Shown in pieces: positions 1-11,700 of a DNA stretch of 64,000 bases; within the stretch, counting starts at the first letter, position 1; every line of letters begins with the position of its first letter. The stretch is from Isoetes taiwanensis (Eukaryota; Streptophyta; Lycopodiopsida; Isoetales; Isoetaceae): the NCBI GenBank assembly GCA_021234155.1, contig JAJEKV010000002.1, positions 13,293,039 to 13,357,038 on the forward strand. Direction: 5' to 3'. The notes under the pieces are model-generated. The model had not been told where the DNA came from, ran no database searches, and saw only the letters and a program-made list of their open reading frames with translations. The position numbers were made by a program, and so were the translations under genes.

Positions 1-1253
1 TGCAAATTTGAAATTGTGAGCTAGGAAAAAATGAAAATAGTCTAGGGATTAAGTACATTATGGCACTTTCGAAATTGTTCTCCACCACAAAGAGAAACCT
101 TCTTTGTAACGGACGTTTCCTATCAGTCTCTGTCAGGAAGAACTAGAACCTGATTCGTTTTCCTGTTGCATTTGCAAGATCATGTTTTGAGTATACATAA
201 ATTAATGCAGGATATATCTCTATGTCGAAGCCCGACCCAATGCAAATCCTAGCAGTTTCATGCCCCATCCACAGGCCACAGAAATGTCCCGTATCCTTGG
301 CATAGCCTTAAAGGGGGCTCCTAATATTTTGTAATATCTTTGTGAGTTAGTGTAAAGGATACCTTTATGCGGTTGTAGCTGCAAATTGATCTAGAAATCT
401 CGATCAACAATGTTTAACTTATTAATTCGAAGGCTCGTTAGGATTAATGGTAGTCTAGATCAAATTAGCCAATGACTACCTAGACAAATTTATTCAACCA
501 AAGGCAATGGTCTTAAAATAAAATTGCAAACTCAGGTTGACTATTGGACTAACTCTAGCGATTTACTGTAGTCAAGGGATCGATTGATTCACTGTAGCAA
601 CCATTCCGAAACACTATATATCATTTCGGAAAATCCTTGCATGTTGATTAGCTCAATCGGAAATATCCGACAGAAATTTGTAGAATGAAGATCCGTCTGT
701 TTTGGTTGCAGGATAAGAATCGACTACACCGAACCCAAGTTCTCAAAAATTGTCTCCATTCTCTCAAAGTCGAAATCTTAGAACCTAAGTTCTTGATGCA
801 CAATTACACTTTCAACAAAGCATCTGTTACCTATTTCTACCTATGATTCTGCAGTTGGTTGATTTTCATTCGACTCCAGTTTACAAATAAATAATGTTTT
901 ATATCTATTACCAAAGCCGTGTAGCCTAACAAATATTTCAACCTTTAAACAAAAAAACAGAATCAGTCAAATGCCAACCTGTTTAGCAGCTTTATATGCT
1001 CTAGCACCAAATGTAGCTCAGCCTGCTATAGCTGCAATTACTTTTTTTTAATTGAAGACTGAAGTATATTTAAATCCGTATGATAAAAGTACATGGGTAG
1101 CTAATAAAAGCTTTTTTAAGAAGTAACCTTTAGGAAAGGGTAGGTTAGGGACCCTGAAAATACCGAACTATCCAAAAACAAAATAGAGCATGAAAAGTCT
1201 TGGCAGTTCAAAAAGGTGTAGTAACTGGTATCAGAGTCAGCAACTCGATCAGA
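1..1253. other. Intergenic, no gene seen
   Basis: AT-rich sequence with no supported coding region. A T-rich run near 1042-1050 could be the reverse-complemented poly(A) tail of the minus-strand LINE that follows, but no target-site duplication was identified. A tRNA-Met primer-site-like 12-mer at 1226-1237 has no retrotransposon around it. Confidence 0.5.
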
Positions 1254-2187
1254 TCAGTATTCAACCGAAAATCTTCTCTTCTTAGGCTCCCTCTTAGAAT
1301 GATCCTTTCTTCCCATCCCCTTATTGGCTACAATGAATAGGCAATAGGGGCATTTGCAGAGATGAGCCTTTCCTGGATTAAATCTGTCCTTTTTGTCCTT
1401 GGCGGTACATAAGATGTATCTTTTTTCATCAAAGTAGGATGTGCAGGCACAATTACAGTGGCAGTCTTCTCCATGATCATTGGGAACTTCAACTCCAAAC
1501 TGAGTGAGCCACAGTGCATTCGCATGGAGATTCATCCTCTTCCATCTCACCCTTTTGAACATGATTAAGGTGTTACCTGCAGGTAAAAGAACATCAGAAT
1601 TAAAAATAAAATTCAGCATAAATTCTGATTTTCATAGACTTCCAACACCCAATTTATGTCATATTTGGCATTGGGCCAGATGATTTCCTCCTTGAAAATC
1701 AAGGTGTTTCTTCCCTTCCACATTCTCCATAGGAGAATGTACCTCCTCCATTCAACTGGATTATCGGGAAAAAGAGCTCAATAGCATGCATTTGGGATAA
1801 GCCTGGAATGTTTAGCTCAGTTTCTGCTAATTCCAGAATCCATTCTGCCCATAAGCAGTTTTTAAACAGATGCTCTTCATCTTCCTGATCCTGCAAACAC
1901 CTAACACATATGTCAGAATTGGACATGTTGAGCCTCCATCTCTTTTTATTGGTAGCAAGAGCTCTGTGCCAGAGTTGCCACATGAATGCCTTGATTTTTG
2001 GGTGAATTGGACTTTTCCACATAAAGGTCAAGTTCCTGTAAACTCTGTCAGAGTCGATATTCCATTTCATATGAATGGATATTTCTTGGTGCATGTTTAA
2101 ATACCTGTAGGCTAAATTCACTTTGTAACCAGAAAATCCATTAATATGCCAAAGTATATTAGTATCATGCCATACTCCAATGTCCAA
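1254..2187 (-). pseudogene. LINE ORF2 C-terminus: zf-RVT domain and Cys-rich tail
   Basis: The part at 1699-2187 carries the plant zf-RVT signature: a W-K-S-x-I-H-P-K-I-K-A-F-M-W stretch, then C-V-R-C and a following H-L-F-x-N-C, giving a C-x2-C...H-x4-C zinc-binding pattern. After a frame change, 1254-1619 encodes a very cysteine-rich segment (CHCNCAC and CKCPYC motifs) ending in a basic K/R-rich tail. The zf-RVT domain is typical of plant L1 ORF2 and of immobile derivatives. The Cys-rich tail is not a domain I recognise; it may be a nucleic-acid-binding extension or a separate fragment. No RNase H domain was recognised. Confidence 0.7.
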
Positions 2188-2320
2188 CCTTTGAGATATA
2201 CTATTGAAGAGTTGTCTGGAGTCATCTCCAAGGTCTGTAAGAGTGGAATCTTGGTAGTCAAAATCATCATTAATGTCCCTAATGTAGCTAATACCTCTGT
2301 CAGTCCACTGCTTGGTTAAC

Positions 2321-4361
2321 TTAGGCCCGAATAAGAGAGGGACTCCAGAAGATAGGTTGATCCTGTGAAAGCCCTTCTTTCCATGTGTACATACCTTTGA
2401 CCTTAAGCCAAGCTCTAATCCATTTCTTGATAATCAGAGGCATGGTGGCAGGGACAATAAACTCAAAATAGATACTATGAGGTAACTGCATTTTGAGGTT
2501 TCTCCAGCCAAAGGGATGAGATTTTCTAATGTAATGGGAAATGAGAAAACTCACAGGGTGATTGATCTGGTTATTGCAAGCCCTGAAAAAATATTTAGCA
2601 GCCAAAGCAGTAGCCTGCTTCTCTATATTGATGACTCCTAGACCACCCTTCTTTTTATGCTTGCAACATTCTTTCATAGAAATAGGGATCCAGCACCTCC
2701 TACTAGATCCACCTGCAATGAACCTTCCAATGATACTTTGCATTTTAGCAAGGACCTTCTTAGGGGCCATAATAATGGAGGATTGGTAGACCTGAGAGGA
2801 GGAGATGATAGAATTTGCCAGAATGGCTCTCCCATTTTTAGATAAAAATTTAGAATTAAGGGAGTCTACCTTCCTGTAAAATTTGTCAATCAGTTCTTCC
2901 CAAAGATCAGAAGCATTAATTCTGATAGCATAAGGAATGCCTAGGATTTTCGTTTTAGTATTAGGGGAGAGATACATACATCCCAAACTTGCAGCTGCAA
3001 TCTCACCCTCTTCTTGATGCCTTGATATCAGCTTGGTTTTGTTGGGATTAATTTTGCACCCTGAGCATTTGCCAAAGTCTTCCAAGATAGCTTGAGTATT
3101 CTGTATGGATTGATCCTCCAAATGAAGGAATAAGAAGGTATCATCTGCAAAATGGACATTGAGAATCTCGCTTGTCTCCTGGAAGGGAAGACTGAGACCC
3201 TTAATTAATTGCCCTCTTGAAATTGCTATTTAATCCTTCCATCACAATTAGAAATAGGAAAGGTGCAAGAGGGCAACCTTGCTTGACCCCCCTTTTAATA
3301 TCAAAGAAAGGACTACATTCACCATTAATAAGAACAGCAGATCTAGAGTTCTTAAGAATAGCTTGGAAGACAGAGATCACATTATCCGAGAATCCAAGTT
3401 TTTTACAACACCAACAGAGAAAAGCCCAACTTACCGTGTCAAAGGCCTTTGTGATGTCTAATTTAAGGAGGCCAATTGACTGGTTAGAATCTTTGGCCCA
3501 GGAGATACCTAGAAAAGCTGCAGCCACATTATCTAGAATATACCTTCCCCTGAGATAGGCACTTTGAGTATTGCTGATGACCTCCTCCAGAATAGGTTTG
3601 AGTCTGCCAGCAATGGTACCTGTAATTAACTTATAAACCACATTGGTCAGAGAGATAGGTCTGTAATCAGAGAAGGTAATTGGGAGCTCAATCTTCGGGA
3701 TGAGGGCAATTAAACTTGTATTAATTCTGCAATCCAGATACTTGGTTATTAAAAACTCATTGGCCAAGGAGACAATATCCATACCAAGAATGCCCCAAGA
3801 TTTCTTGAAGAACTCAGCTGGGAGACCATCAGGGCCTGGAGTCTTACCATTCTCCATCTCCTAGAGAACCTTGAGCATTTCATCATAGGTGAAAGGCCTG
3901 GATAAACTGTCATTCATCTGCTCAGTCACTTTCTGCTGGATGTGCACAAAATTCTCAATATCTTCCCCTCTGATATTTTCCTCAGTTCCCATGATCCTGG
4001 AGAAGTGATCCTTGGCAGCACACTTTAGCTGAGTATCATTATCGATATTGTTACCTTCCCAGAGAATGCTATAGATATGATTTCTCTTCACCCTGCCCTT
4101 AGCTTTGATGAAGAAATACTTTGAGTTGCTCCTTTCATCTTCCTTGAGCTCATTGACTTTTGCTTTGATCTTCCAGCCTCTGGCTATTCTGATTTCTTCT
4201 CTTTCTATCTGAATTTTGATGTCATCTCTTTGTTGACCTTGAGCCAAGTTTAGCTGGGATCTTAGGTCCTGAAGATGGGCAATATTACTTCTATGGACAT
4301 CTTTTCCCCAAACTTTGAGCCAGTTCTTGATTCTCTTGGAAACCTTAACCCACCAATCCAT
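2321..4361 (-). pseudogene. LINE ORF2 reverse transcriptase, frameshifted
   Basis: The segment 3861-4361 is the linker before the RT. The segment 3201-3857 contains G-K-T-P-G-P-D-G-L-P, an I-T-K-A-F-D-T-V-S-W motif with the first catalytic Asp, and G-V-K-Q-G-C-P-L-A-P. The catalytic F-A-D-D box lies at about 3139-3155, after a stop and in another frame, and continues into 2321-3121 with the thumb/connection region. Together these are all core RT blocks of an L1-type enzyme that would copy the LINE RNA at a nicked target. At least two frame breaks separate the blocks, so no active enzyme can be made from this copy. Confidence 0.85.
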
Positions 4362-5212
4362 CTAACCCCTGTTACCAGAAGGCTTCTCCTCCCGAGATAT
4401 GATCTGCTGAAGGTTAGGTAAAAAAACATCTAGCTCAAGGAGATTAGTATTCAACTTAAAGTAAGAATTTCTTTTCCTCTGGCCACTGTTACCACATATG
4501 CTAATGAGTTGAGGGAAATGATCAGAGAGAGTATAATTGGTGAGGTTAGTAACTCTAGAGCTGTTACTCCATAAGGTTTCACTAAGATAGAATCTGTCAT
4601 GGAGACAACAAACTGGCTGATCTCTATGGTCATTCCAACTAAAAGAGTTGGGAATAACTCTGGCCAAAGAGAGGTGGTGAGAAGAAAGGAGAGAACTCCA
4701 GCTTGTAAATTCGTTGTCAGTTAGGGGCCTAAAATTAGTACTTCTCATATAACTATGGGTGACCATATTAAAATCTCCAGCTAGGATGCATTCATCATAA
4801 GAAATTCTCTCTAAACTCCTATTAATGGCATCCCACAGGCTGACTCTATCATGGGGGTGATGATAAGCATACACATTTATGAAAACAATCCTTTCATCAC
4901 CAACTTTCCCATGAATTAACTGTCATCTCCTACTGTTATCATTAACCATCTGAATGTCTACAAAATTGAGCCATTGCTCCAGGCTATAGTAATGCTAGCA
5001 GAAGTATTATTGGCCTTGAGAGACCAATGTTGAAAGTTAGTAGGTAGAATATCTCTAATAATTAAATTGATGTTGTCATCATGAATCTTATGCTCTTGAA
5101 AGAAAATAAAATCTAGATTCATAGAACTTAGGCAAACCTTCAATCTACCTCTCTTGAGATTCGAATTGATGCCTTGGATATTCCAAGTGATTCCCTTAAG
5201 ACTTATATCCAT
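4362..5212 (-). pseudogene. LINE ORF2 endonuclease (EEP/exonuclease-III fold)
   Basis: The N-terminal part at 4958-5212 has a T-W-N-I-Q-G-I strand and an F-F-Q-E-H-K-I motif with the metal-binding Glu. The second part at 4362-4874 has A-G-D-F-N-M and the terminal L-S-D-H-F-P motif with the catalytic Asp-His pair. These are the hallmark residues of the apurinic-like endonuclease that nicks target DNA in L1 elements. The two parts lie in different frames with a gap between 4875 and 4957, so the domain is broken. Confidence 0.8.
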
Positions 5213-6638
5213 TGGAGGAAGGGAGGATCTTCCTTGGAGATCTTCTTGGGGGTCCCAATGAATAGTCTTTGGAGTTTTTCTTTCCCCTTTTTCTTCTGCT
5301 GTTGACTGTAGACCAGGCCTCTTCTTTCAGAGTGGAGGACTTGCTGCTAATATGAAATTCAAAGTCATCCTCCGAGTCTTCCTTCCTGATATCCTCATAA
5401 ATGCCAAAATTGTCATTTAACATACCAAGATCTATTGTAGAGATGCTCATATTAACAGGATCAACTTTAATCACTACTTTAGAGCGAAATTGGAATATAA
5501 TACCTCTATCATGAAGATACATATCGTGGGGGTTCTTATTACTAGTATTATAATCAGCCCTGGTATTGTAATTTTCCTCTTGAACATGCCCTTTGCTAGT
5601 GCTGCACTCAGTCTTGATGATGTAATTATCATCCATGGGCTTAGCTTTTGGTCTCCACACCTGCTTACCTTGATGTGTTTCCACATCTTTCTGCACCTTA
5701 ATATCCTTATTCTGCTCTTTAGGAGGAGCTTGAGAGCTTTTGGCCAGAGGCATTTTAGAGTATGAGAGGTTGAGATTGAACATACCTCTGTTAGGGATTT
5801 TACAGGGAATGCAGTCCTCCCAGTTTGAAAAAATTTTCTTCTGAATGCAGACAAAGGGGAAATTCGTTTGAGGAATGGCGACCTGAATAATTTCTCCTAA
5901 GCTACTAGCAATGGTTTTGAGATGGGAAACAGTCCAACATCCCATGGGCAGATTCAAGCAGGAGATCCATGTGGTTGTGGCAATCGTGGAGAAATCCCTT
6001 GGAATGTAATAAGGATCCCATTTCATGATATACACAGGATATCCTGAAATGAGGGAGATCTTTCTGGTGAGAATCAGAGAGACATTCTTCTCCTCCTTGC
6101 AAATGATCTGAAAGGTCCTATTATCCAATTTAAGAATGGAGAGGATGGGAATCAAGAGGGATTTGGTAATCCAGTACTTCACAGTGCTAATGGAAGGACA
6201 ATTTTGAGGGAAATGGACAAGAATCCCGTGATTGATATATCTGATATTAGCTGAATTGTCAGTGGCAACATTAACGGAATTGAAAGAATTGAGTAAAACG
6301 TCTTTATAAGAGTTACCATTGATCTTGTCATATTTTCCCATGATGGGGACGGATGACTTCAGAGTTTGCTTGGAGACCTTTGTTTTGTTCTTGTCCATAT
6401 TCTGTTCCTTGATGCTGGTGCAGTTTTGGCATTCACAGTTGGCACAGTCAGTCGGATGAAAATAGCCATTACTGTCAGCAATTTTACATTTGGTAGCAGT
6501 TTCAAGCGGGAGTTGGTAATTTTTGTAATCCATTTCCACCTCCTTCAGGGTTTCAGCGGCAAAAGGGGGAAGTCTATTTTTGAAGCCTCTCCGAAAGTTT
6601 TCAATAACATGGTCATCGGCTTCCTCCCAAATTTTCAC
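5196..6638 (-). CDS. LINE ORF1-like protein, DUF4283-type
   Basis: A 480-residue open frame that slightly overlaps the endonuclease frame, as usual for plant L1 ORF1/ORF2. The middle (residues about 130-260) resembles the DUF4283/RRM-like RNA-binding domain of plant LINE ORF1 and gag-like proteins. Upstream, near residues 45-75, lies a small cysteine cluster (C-A-N-C-E-C-Q-N-C). The C-terminus is charged and basic and ends in a K/R-rich stretch suited to RNA binding. The natural N-terminus probably lies in the frame 6663-7106, a helical, Gln/Glu/Lys-rich segment separated by a frame change, so this copy is likely truncated. Assignment rests on position and pattern; identity of the fold is inferred. 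Confidence 0.6.
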   Translation of the reverse strand: MKIWEEADDHVIENFRRGFKNRLPPFAAETLKEVEMDYKNYQLPLETATKCKIADSNGYFHPTDCANCECQNCTSIKEQNMDKNKTKVSKQTLKSSVPIMGKYDKINGNSYKDVLLNSFNSVNVATDNSANIRYINHGILVHFPQNCPSISTVKYWITKSLLIPILSILKLDNRTFQIICKEEKNVSLILTRKISLISGYPVYIMKWDPYYIPRDFSTIATTTWISCLNLPMGCWTVSHLKTIASSLGEIIQVAIPQTNFPFVCIQKKIFSNWEDCIPCKIPNRGMFNLNLSYSKMPLAKSSQAPPKEQNKDIKVQKDVETHQGKQVWRPKAKPMDDNYIIKTECSTSKGHVQEENYNTRADYNTSNKNPHDMYLHDRGIIFQFRSKVVIKVDPVNMSISTIDLGMLNDNFGIYEDIRKEDSEDDFEFHISSKSSTLKEEAWSTVNSRRKRGKKNSKDYSLGPPRRSPRKILPSSNGYKS

Positions 6639-7106
6639 CAGACGGAAGGAGGCTTTGGATTTTTACCCAAGATCTTCGAGCTCTTCAACCAAACCTTTTG
6701 CTGCATGCAGCATTTCTGTCATCGATCTCCTGAAAATTTGGTTCTTGAGGCTGCAACAGTCCTCTTTTGAATGCCCCGTTTTAACTCTGATAAGTTGGTA
6801 TAAGAGGATGTCCATTCCTTGGATCTTTTGAAGCATCTGCCAAGCAAGATCTCGGTCATTAGCTTTGCCCTCTTTGTATTGGTTTTCAAGCCTCTGCATT
6901 TCGAGTTTGCACACCAGGATCTGCCCTTCTTTCTGCACTCCCATGCATTCTGCTGCTGCTTCTTGTTGTTCTCTGATAATGTCAAAAGCCGTTTTAAGTT
7001 CCTTCATTTTGATCCAAGTTTGATCTTTCTTGTCATCCAGAACGAATATCTGATCCCAACTTTGAATAATCAGAATTGGATCAGTGTCTTTGTATTCATA
7101 GGGCAC

Positions 7107-7940
7107 TCTTGTCGAGGAGGAAGAACCCTCAACTGCCGGTTTGCTTGTCGATCCCTTAGTTCTTATGATGCAACAAGGAAGAGAGGAACGGGCGACAAAG
7201 AAAGGAGAAACGAAGGCGAACTGAAAAGGATCTAAAAGAAAGGGAGAAAAGAAATGTAAAAAGGGGCGGAAGAATCGAAAAGGGAAGAAATGACATGTGA
7301 AGGGGAATGATTGATGAAAAAGAGGAAAGCTGCCATGACAATCAAGAAGGACAACTCGTACCCTGAACCTTCTGCAAGGATCTAGCAGGGGAAGAGGGTC
7401 CCATCAACCGTCAGGGGAACAGCAAAATTGAAAATTGAAAAGAAAGAAAAACCAACAGAAAAAAAATTAACAAAGGGGAAGAAAGAAAGAAACAAAAGAG
7501 AAACCAAGTTTGCGATATGGTCAATTAGCCACCCCGAACCTCCAAACTACAACATCTAGATCCCCAAAGACTTCTGCTGGCTGAAGATCGAAGAAATTTG
7601 CCCAGTGGTAGAGAGGTTCTGTTCCAAATTCTGTAGGGACCTCTAAAAGTATTCCTCTCAAATCTGTTGCCCAAAGCTAGATAAGGCTGAGAGTTGTGGG
7701 CAGAAACTCTAAGGGAGCCGACTCTGTCAAAGCACAGAATGCAAAGATAGAACTTGTTAAAGAATTCAAAATCTGCTCTACAAAAGCCTATTCTAGATTG
7801 ATTATTGCTAGCTAATTCAATCAAATCCTCGATAGCTTGAAGGGTGTCCTCATGGCCTTGGGGAGGGATGACAAAACCCAGCCCTTGGAGAACAGCTTCG
7901 AGCAAAGCCTCATCCATCCGGGCTGGGTGATGCACAGGTC
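7107..7940 (-). other. LINE 5' region or unrelated ORF (136 residues)
   Basis: An open frame at 7525-7935 encodes 136 residues with an acidic/helical start (MDEALLEAVLQGLGF) and no domain I recognise. It could belong to the 5' part of the minus-strand LINE or be a remnant of a different gene. The stretch 7107-7524 is purine-rich on the plus strand and shows no credible coding signal. Confidence 0.3.
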
Positions 7941-8754
7941 CCGAGGCGCGAGAAGGGTGCGCTCATATTTCCTTCCTTAACCTCACATCTCCCTTCTCTT
8001 TTCAATTCACTTTGGCATAGTCGAAGATCCAAGTTCTTGAACAAGATTGTTTCCACTCGCACACCGTAATTTGGAAAGAAACTATGGAAATAAAAATAGA
8101 TAAAGTTTTATATTATGCAAAATTATAGCTAGATCTTGCCAGTTATGCAATATAGATCTCATAACTTGAAACTTATATTAACAAAAACGCTCCTCAACCA
8201 AAGAGTCAGTAGCAGGCCTCACAAAAAAGTTTCAGCAATTCAATAGTCTCCATCATCAGTTTCAGCAAACTCCATCATCCAACTTGGATGTTGATTCTAC
8301 AATATCACAATATCACCAAACATTAAAAAAACATTAATGGAAAGAAATGGGCAGCACATAACCTAGACAACTTGAAGGCTGAAAATTATTAATGAAAGCT
8401 GAAAATTGTTAACGAAGTCCATCACTATTAAGGCATCAAACTGCTATTGCACTTGCTATTGCAGGGGTAGCCCAATTACCATACAAGTAAATTCGATATG
8501 AAGGTCAAGTAATCTTCTGTTTCCCTCTCTTTTCTGCATAGACAAAAGCAAGGAATCAAAATCTAATAATGTCATAGAACCAAATAAATTATAGAACACA
8601 AATCTTTTTGTTGCCCTTTGACAAAATCATCGAATTGGGATCTATCATTGTCATGTAGATAATATTGTTGTATTTTCGACTTATATTCTAAGCATGCAAG
8701 TGAAATAACTGAGTCCAACGATATGAGTTGAAGATCTGACAAGTCGTAGGAAAA
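7941..8754. other. Non-coding, no gene seen
   Basis: AT-rich sequence between the LINE and the next minus-strand gene. It may include the 3' untranslated region of that gene. An in-window duplication is visible: the phrase around 8275-8345 (caacttggatgttgattcta and neighbours) recurs with small changes near 11855-11915. Confidence 0.4.
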
Positions 8755-11700
8755 CTATATAGACTTCTTATCCTTGTATTCATTATACCAGGCTAAATTC
8801 ACCTCCACGGGATAAGATGGACGATTCGCCAAGTCAATAGACTCTCTACTTTCCTTCCAACCTTTATCAGCCTTTCTTCTAATGCTTAAGACTCTGCCTA
8901 AGTACCAAAGGAATGTTTTCTCCCCATCATAAGTTCCATGTTTACGTTTTGAAATCTTGTCCTTGTCTTTTTCCACTTCAAAGTACACTGCACAATCAGA
9001 GCCAATTCCAAGTGACGTTGCAGCATTGATATTTCTGTCTTGTTCATTAAGGCTCACGTAACTCCTTACTCTAGTCAATCTGTCCATTGAAAACCATGGA
9101 TTTCCGTTAAGGAGGCTGACTAAGGTTGCCTTGTATACCTTCTTGTCATCAATCTGCAATATTCTTTCAACTTGCACATCTCTTTTCAATTCCTCCTGAT
9201 CTAGCATGTCATCAAAGACATGCCTCATTTCCAACTCTGCCACTAACTCCTCATCAAGTTGCTTGCAAGGCCTTTCGTGATCTGAAATATGATCTTCATC
9301 ATTTTCTAAAAGATCCGATTCATCCTCTATTTGACAACAATCTAAATGCTTGTAACAGTTTGAAAGAAAACAGTCCTCCAACTGCCATGGTGTATTCCAC
9401 AACGTTGAGTTATCTTTGCTCACTATACCTACCTGCTTGCATAACTCTTTTGCGCGTATAAACCCTTCCTGTAAGTATCACTTTTGCATCCGTGCTCACT
9501 TCGATGTAGTCAGATAAGTCACATGTTATTTCCTTCCCATCTTCTGCTAATTTGCGTTCAGGATCTTGCTAGATATTTTCATGTTTTGCATGAGCTTTAG
9601 GAAATAATAAATCTGATAGAGCTTGAAACTGCGCCACTTTGTTTAGAGCACTTGCAGTCTCAATCAGATATGCACCAGTGTATGATCTCTCTTTCCTCAC
9701 CATTCCCCCAATTTTAGAGAAAAAAATTCTCACAAGCATCTGAACCCTTGGAAGCTAATGGCACTGGCAGATCATCACAGTGGTCCCTAAAGTACTTAAT
9801 TAATAGAACAACAAAATGACAAGACAATTGAATATCCATAAAAGTTTCACGACTTATGAAATTCTTCCCAAGAGAGTAGGTATCATGATTAACAATCCAC
9901 AACCTCCAAAGCCTAGAGCATAATAACACGATTAAAATAATATATTTGCCAACAAGCAAAAGCAAACAAAGTATCTTAATGAAATTGACATCGGACCTGA
10001 AAAAGAAAGACACGGTCGAAGCTGCCCTGATCCGTGACCTTAAATCCATGTAAGGTGGCAAGAATATATCAATGTATAGTGACACTATGTGGGGGTATGT
10101 TTCAGTTCCCAAAGTTCGAATTTGTGGATTTCTGCCACTTCTCAATTTCTTAAACAGACCTGAATTTTTCTAGCTGCAATTCTTTGGGCAGCACGCCAAT
10201 TTTGTCTTTTCTTCCTTTCAACATCTCCTACTTGTAGTCCATGTTCTCCAACACATAAATTAAACACGTGCCACACATCATTTAATGTCACTAACTCCTC
10301 ACCTAAATACAATCTTCTTGATGCATTGTCTAAGGGATTTATCAGCTTCTTTCCATTGTGTATGAAGTCTTGATCATGAAGACCATAGACCATGCCATCA
10401 GCCATAATGCTTGCGGTTAAAACCCATCCATCCCAATGTATGTGAAAAGAATCAGTAGGTTGTTTTGATGATGTGTCGTCTTGCAACATACATGTTCTAC
10501 GTCGTGCATCTCCATCAGAACTATGCCCAATTAAGGGCCCTATTACCTTCCTCAAATGTATGTCCCAGAGTCTTAGAACTTCCTTCCATTGGGACTGCAC
10601 GAACTTGTGATCAAACCTATTACGTGTTAGCTAAATTGCCAAAACAAGCTTGGGCAATCGACCATGCAAGGGATTCACTATTAGCACGTGTGCATAGTGT
10701 GCAATGATATTATCCTCAAATGCTTGCACGATATTTTGGTAACGACCATCTCCTGATCCAACACTAACTATAAAAGCAGCATCACATGCATGATCTTGCG
10801 ACTTGCCACAAAAGCCAACCAAGCTATCATCCCTCGCAACCCATTGTATAGCCTTTTTATTGTAGTCTTGTCCTCTGCTACAATGGCGGGCACATGCCCA
10901 AGTGTTAAAGACAAATTGTTCATGCACTTTGTATAAATTCTTGACAAGTGAATGAAAGTTTCTTCGTTAACACCAACCTTATAAATAAAACTGTTTCTGG
11001 CAGAATGCATTGCAGTGGATAAACTAGGGCCAGTAAGATTTAATGACAAGAAGTTATGCATTCTTTGCCCACTCCAAATCTTAATTGTTTCAAATAGCTC
11101 TTTTGTCGTTTCCTTGTAGCGTTTTCCCTGTCCTGGCCTAATAATATTATGTGCAATGTCAGTCAAGAAGTTCCATAGTGCAGGTTTCCCATTAAATTTA
11201 CCTTGAGTGTGGGCCTCAACAATATCTCTACAGAATTTTCGCACATCTTTTCAATGCATCGATTCGGACAAAGTATCACGTAATGTCTCACAGATAATGC
11301 TACAATTCTCATTTTGCTGAATGTAAGCTCTCTTCTTAGTTTCCTATTTTCCCATGAAGTGGCCGCTGCCAAATTTTTCATCTCTTTGTTTGTCATGTAA
11401 TCCACCCTAATATGTGTCTTCGTCGTTCTCAATCCTCTATGTATTTTGCCTTCTTTCTGTCTATCAACCCGCATACTGAAGTCCCCTTCCTTGGGTATGG
11501 ACGAACAATATGAACATTGATAGTTCGTGAATAGTCTCTCATCGTGGCTAATTCGATTGCAAAACACGTGCCTAAATGTCCCCTCAATGGTAATGGATTC
11601 TCCATTGACGCTGAAACTACCTCGCAAGTTTGGCTCACAGTACCAATATGCCCCACCTCTTGAATCATCTAAGAAAGGCCTTAAATCACTCGTTCTAAAT

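Larger units (their letters stand above)
1254..7106 (-). mobile_element. Decayed plant L1-type LINE (non-LTR retrotransposon)
   Basis: Read on the minus strand from 7106 down, the order is ORF1 (5196-7106), apurinic-type endonuclease (4362-5212), reverse transcriptase (about 2330-4361) and a zf-RVT-type C-terminal domain (1699-2187). This is the canonical order of plant L1 LINEs. The reading frame of ORF2 is broken at many places, so the copy is dead. The 5' limit is uncertain; related sequence may extend to about 7940. Target-site duplications were not resolved. Confidence 0.85.

Noticed and set aside
1226-1237. TGGTATCAGAGT, resembling a tRNA-Met primer-binding site
   Set aside because: No LTR end just upstream and no gag/pol downstream; it abuts a minus-strand LINE.
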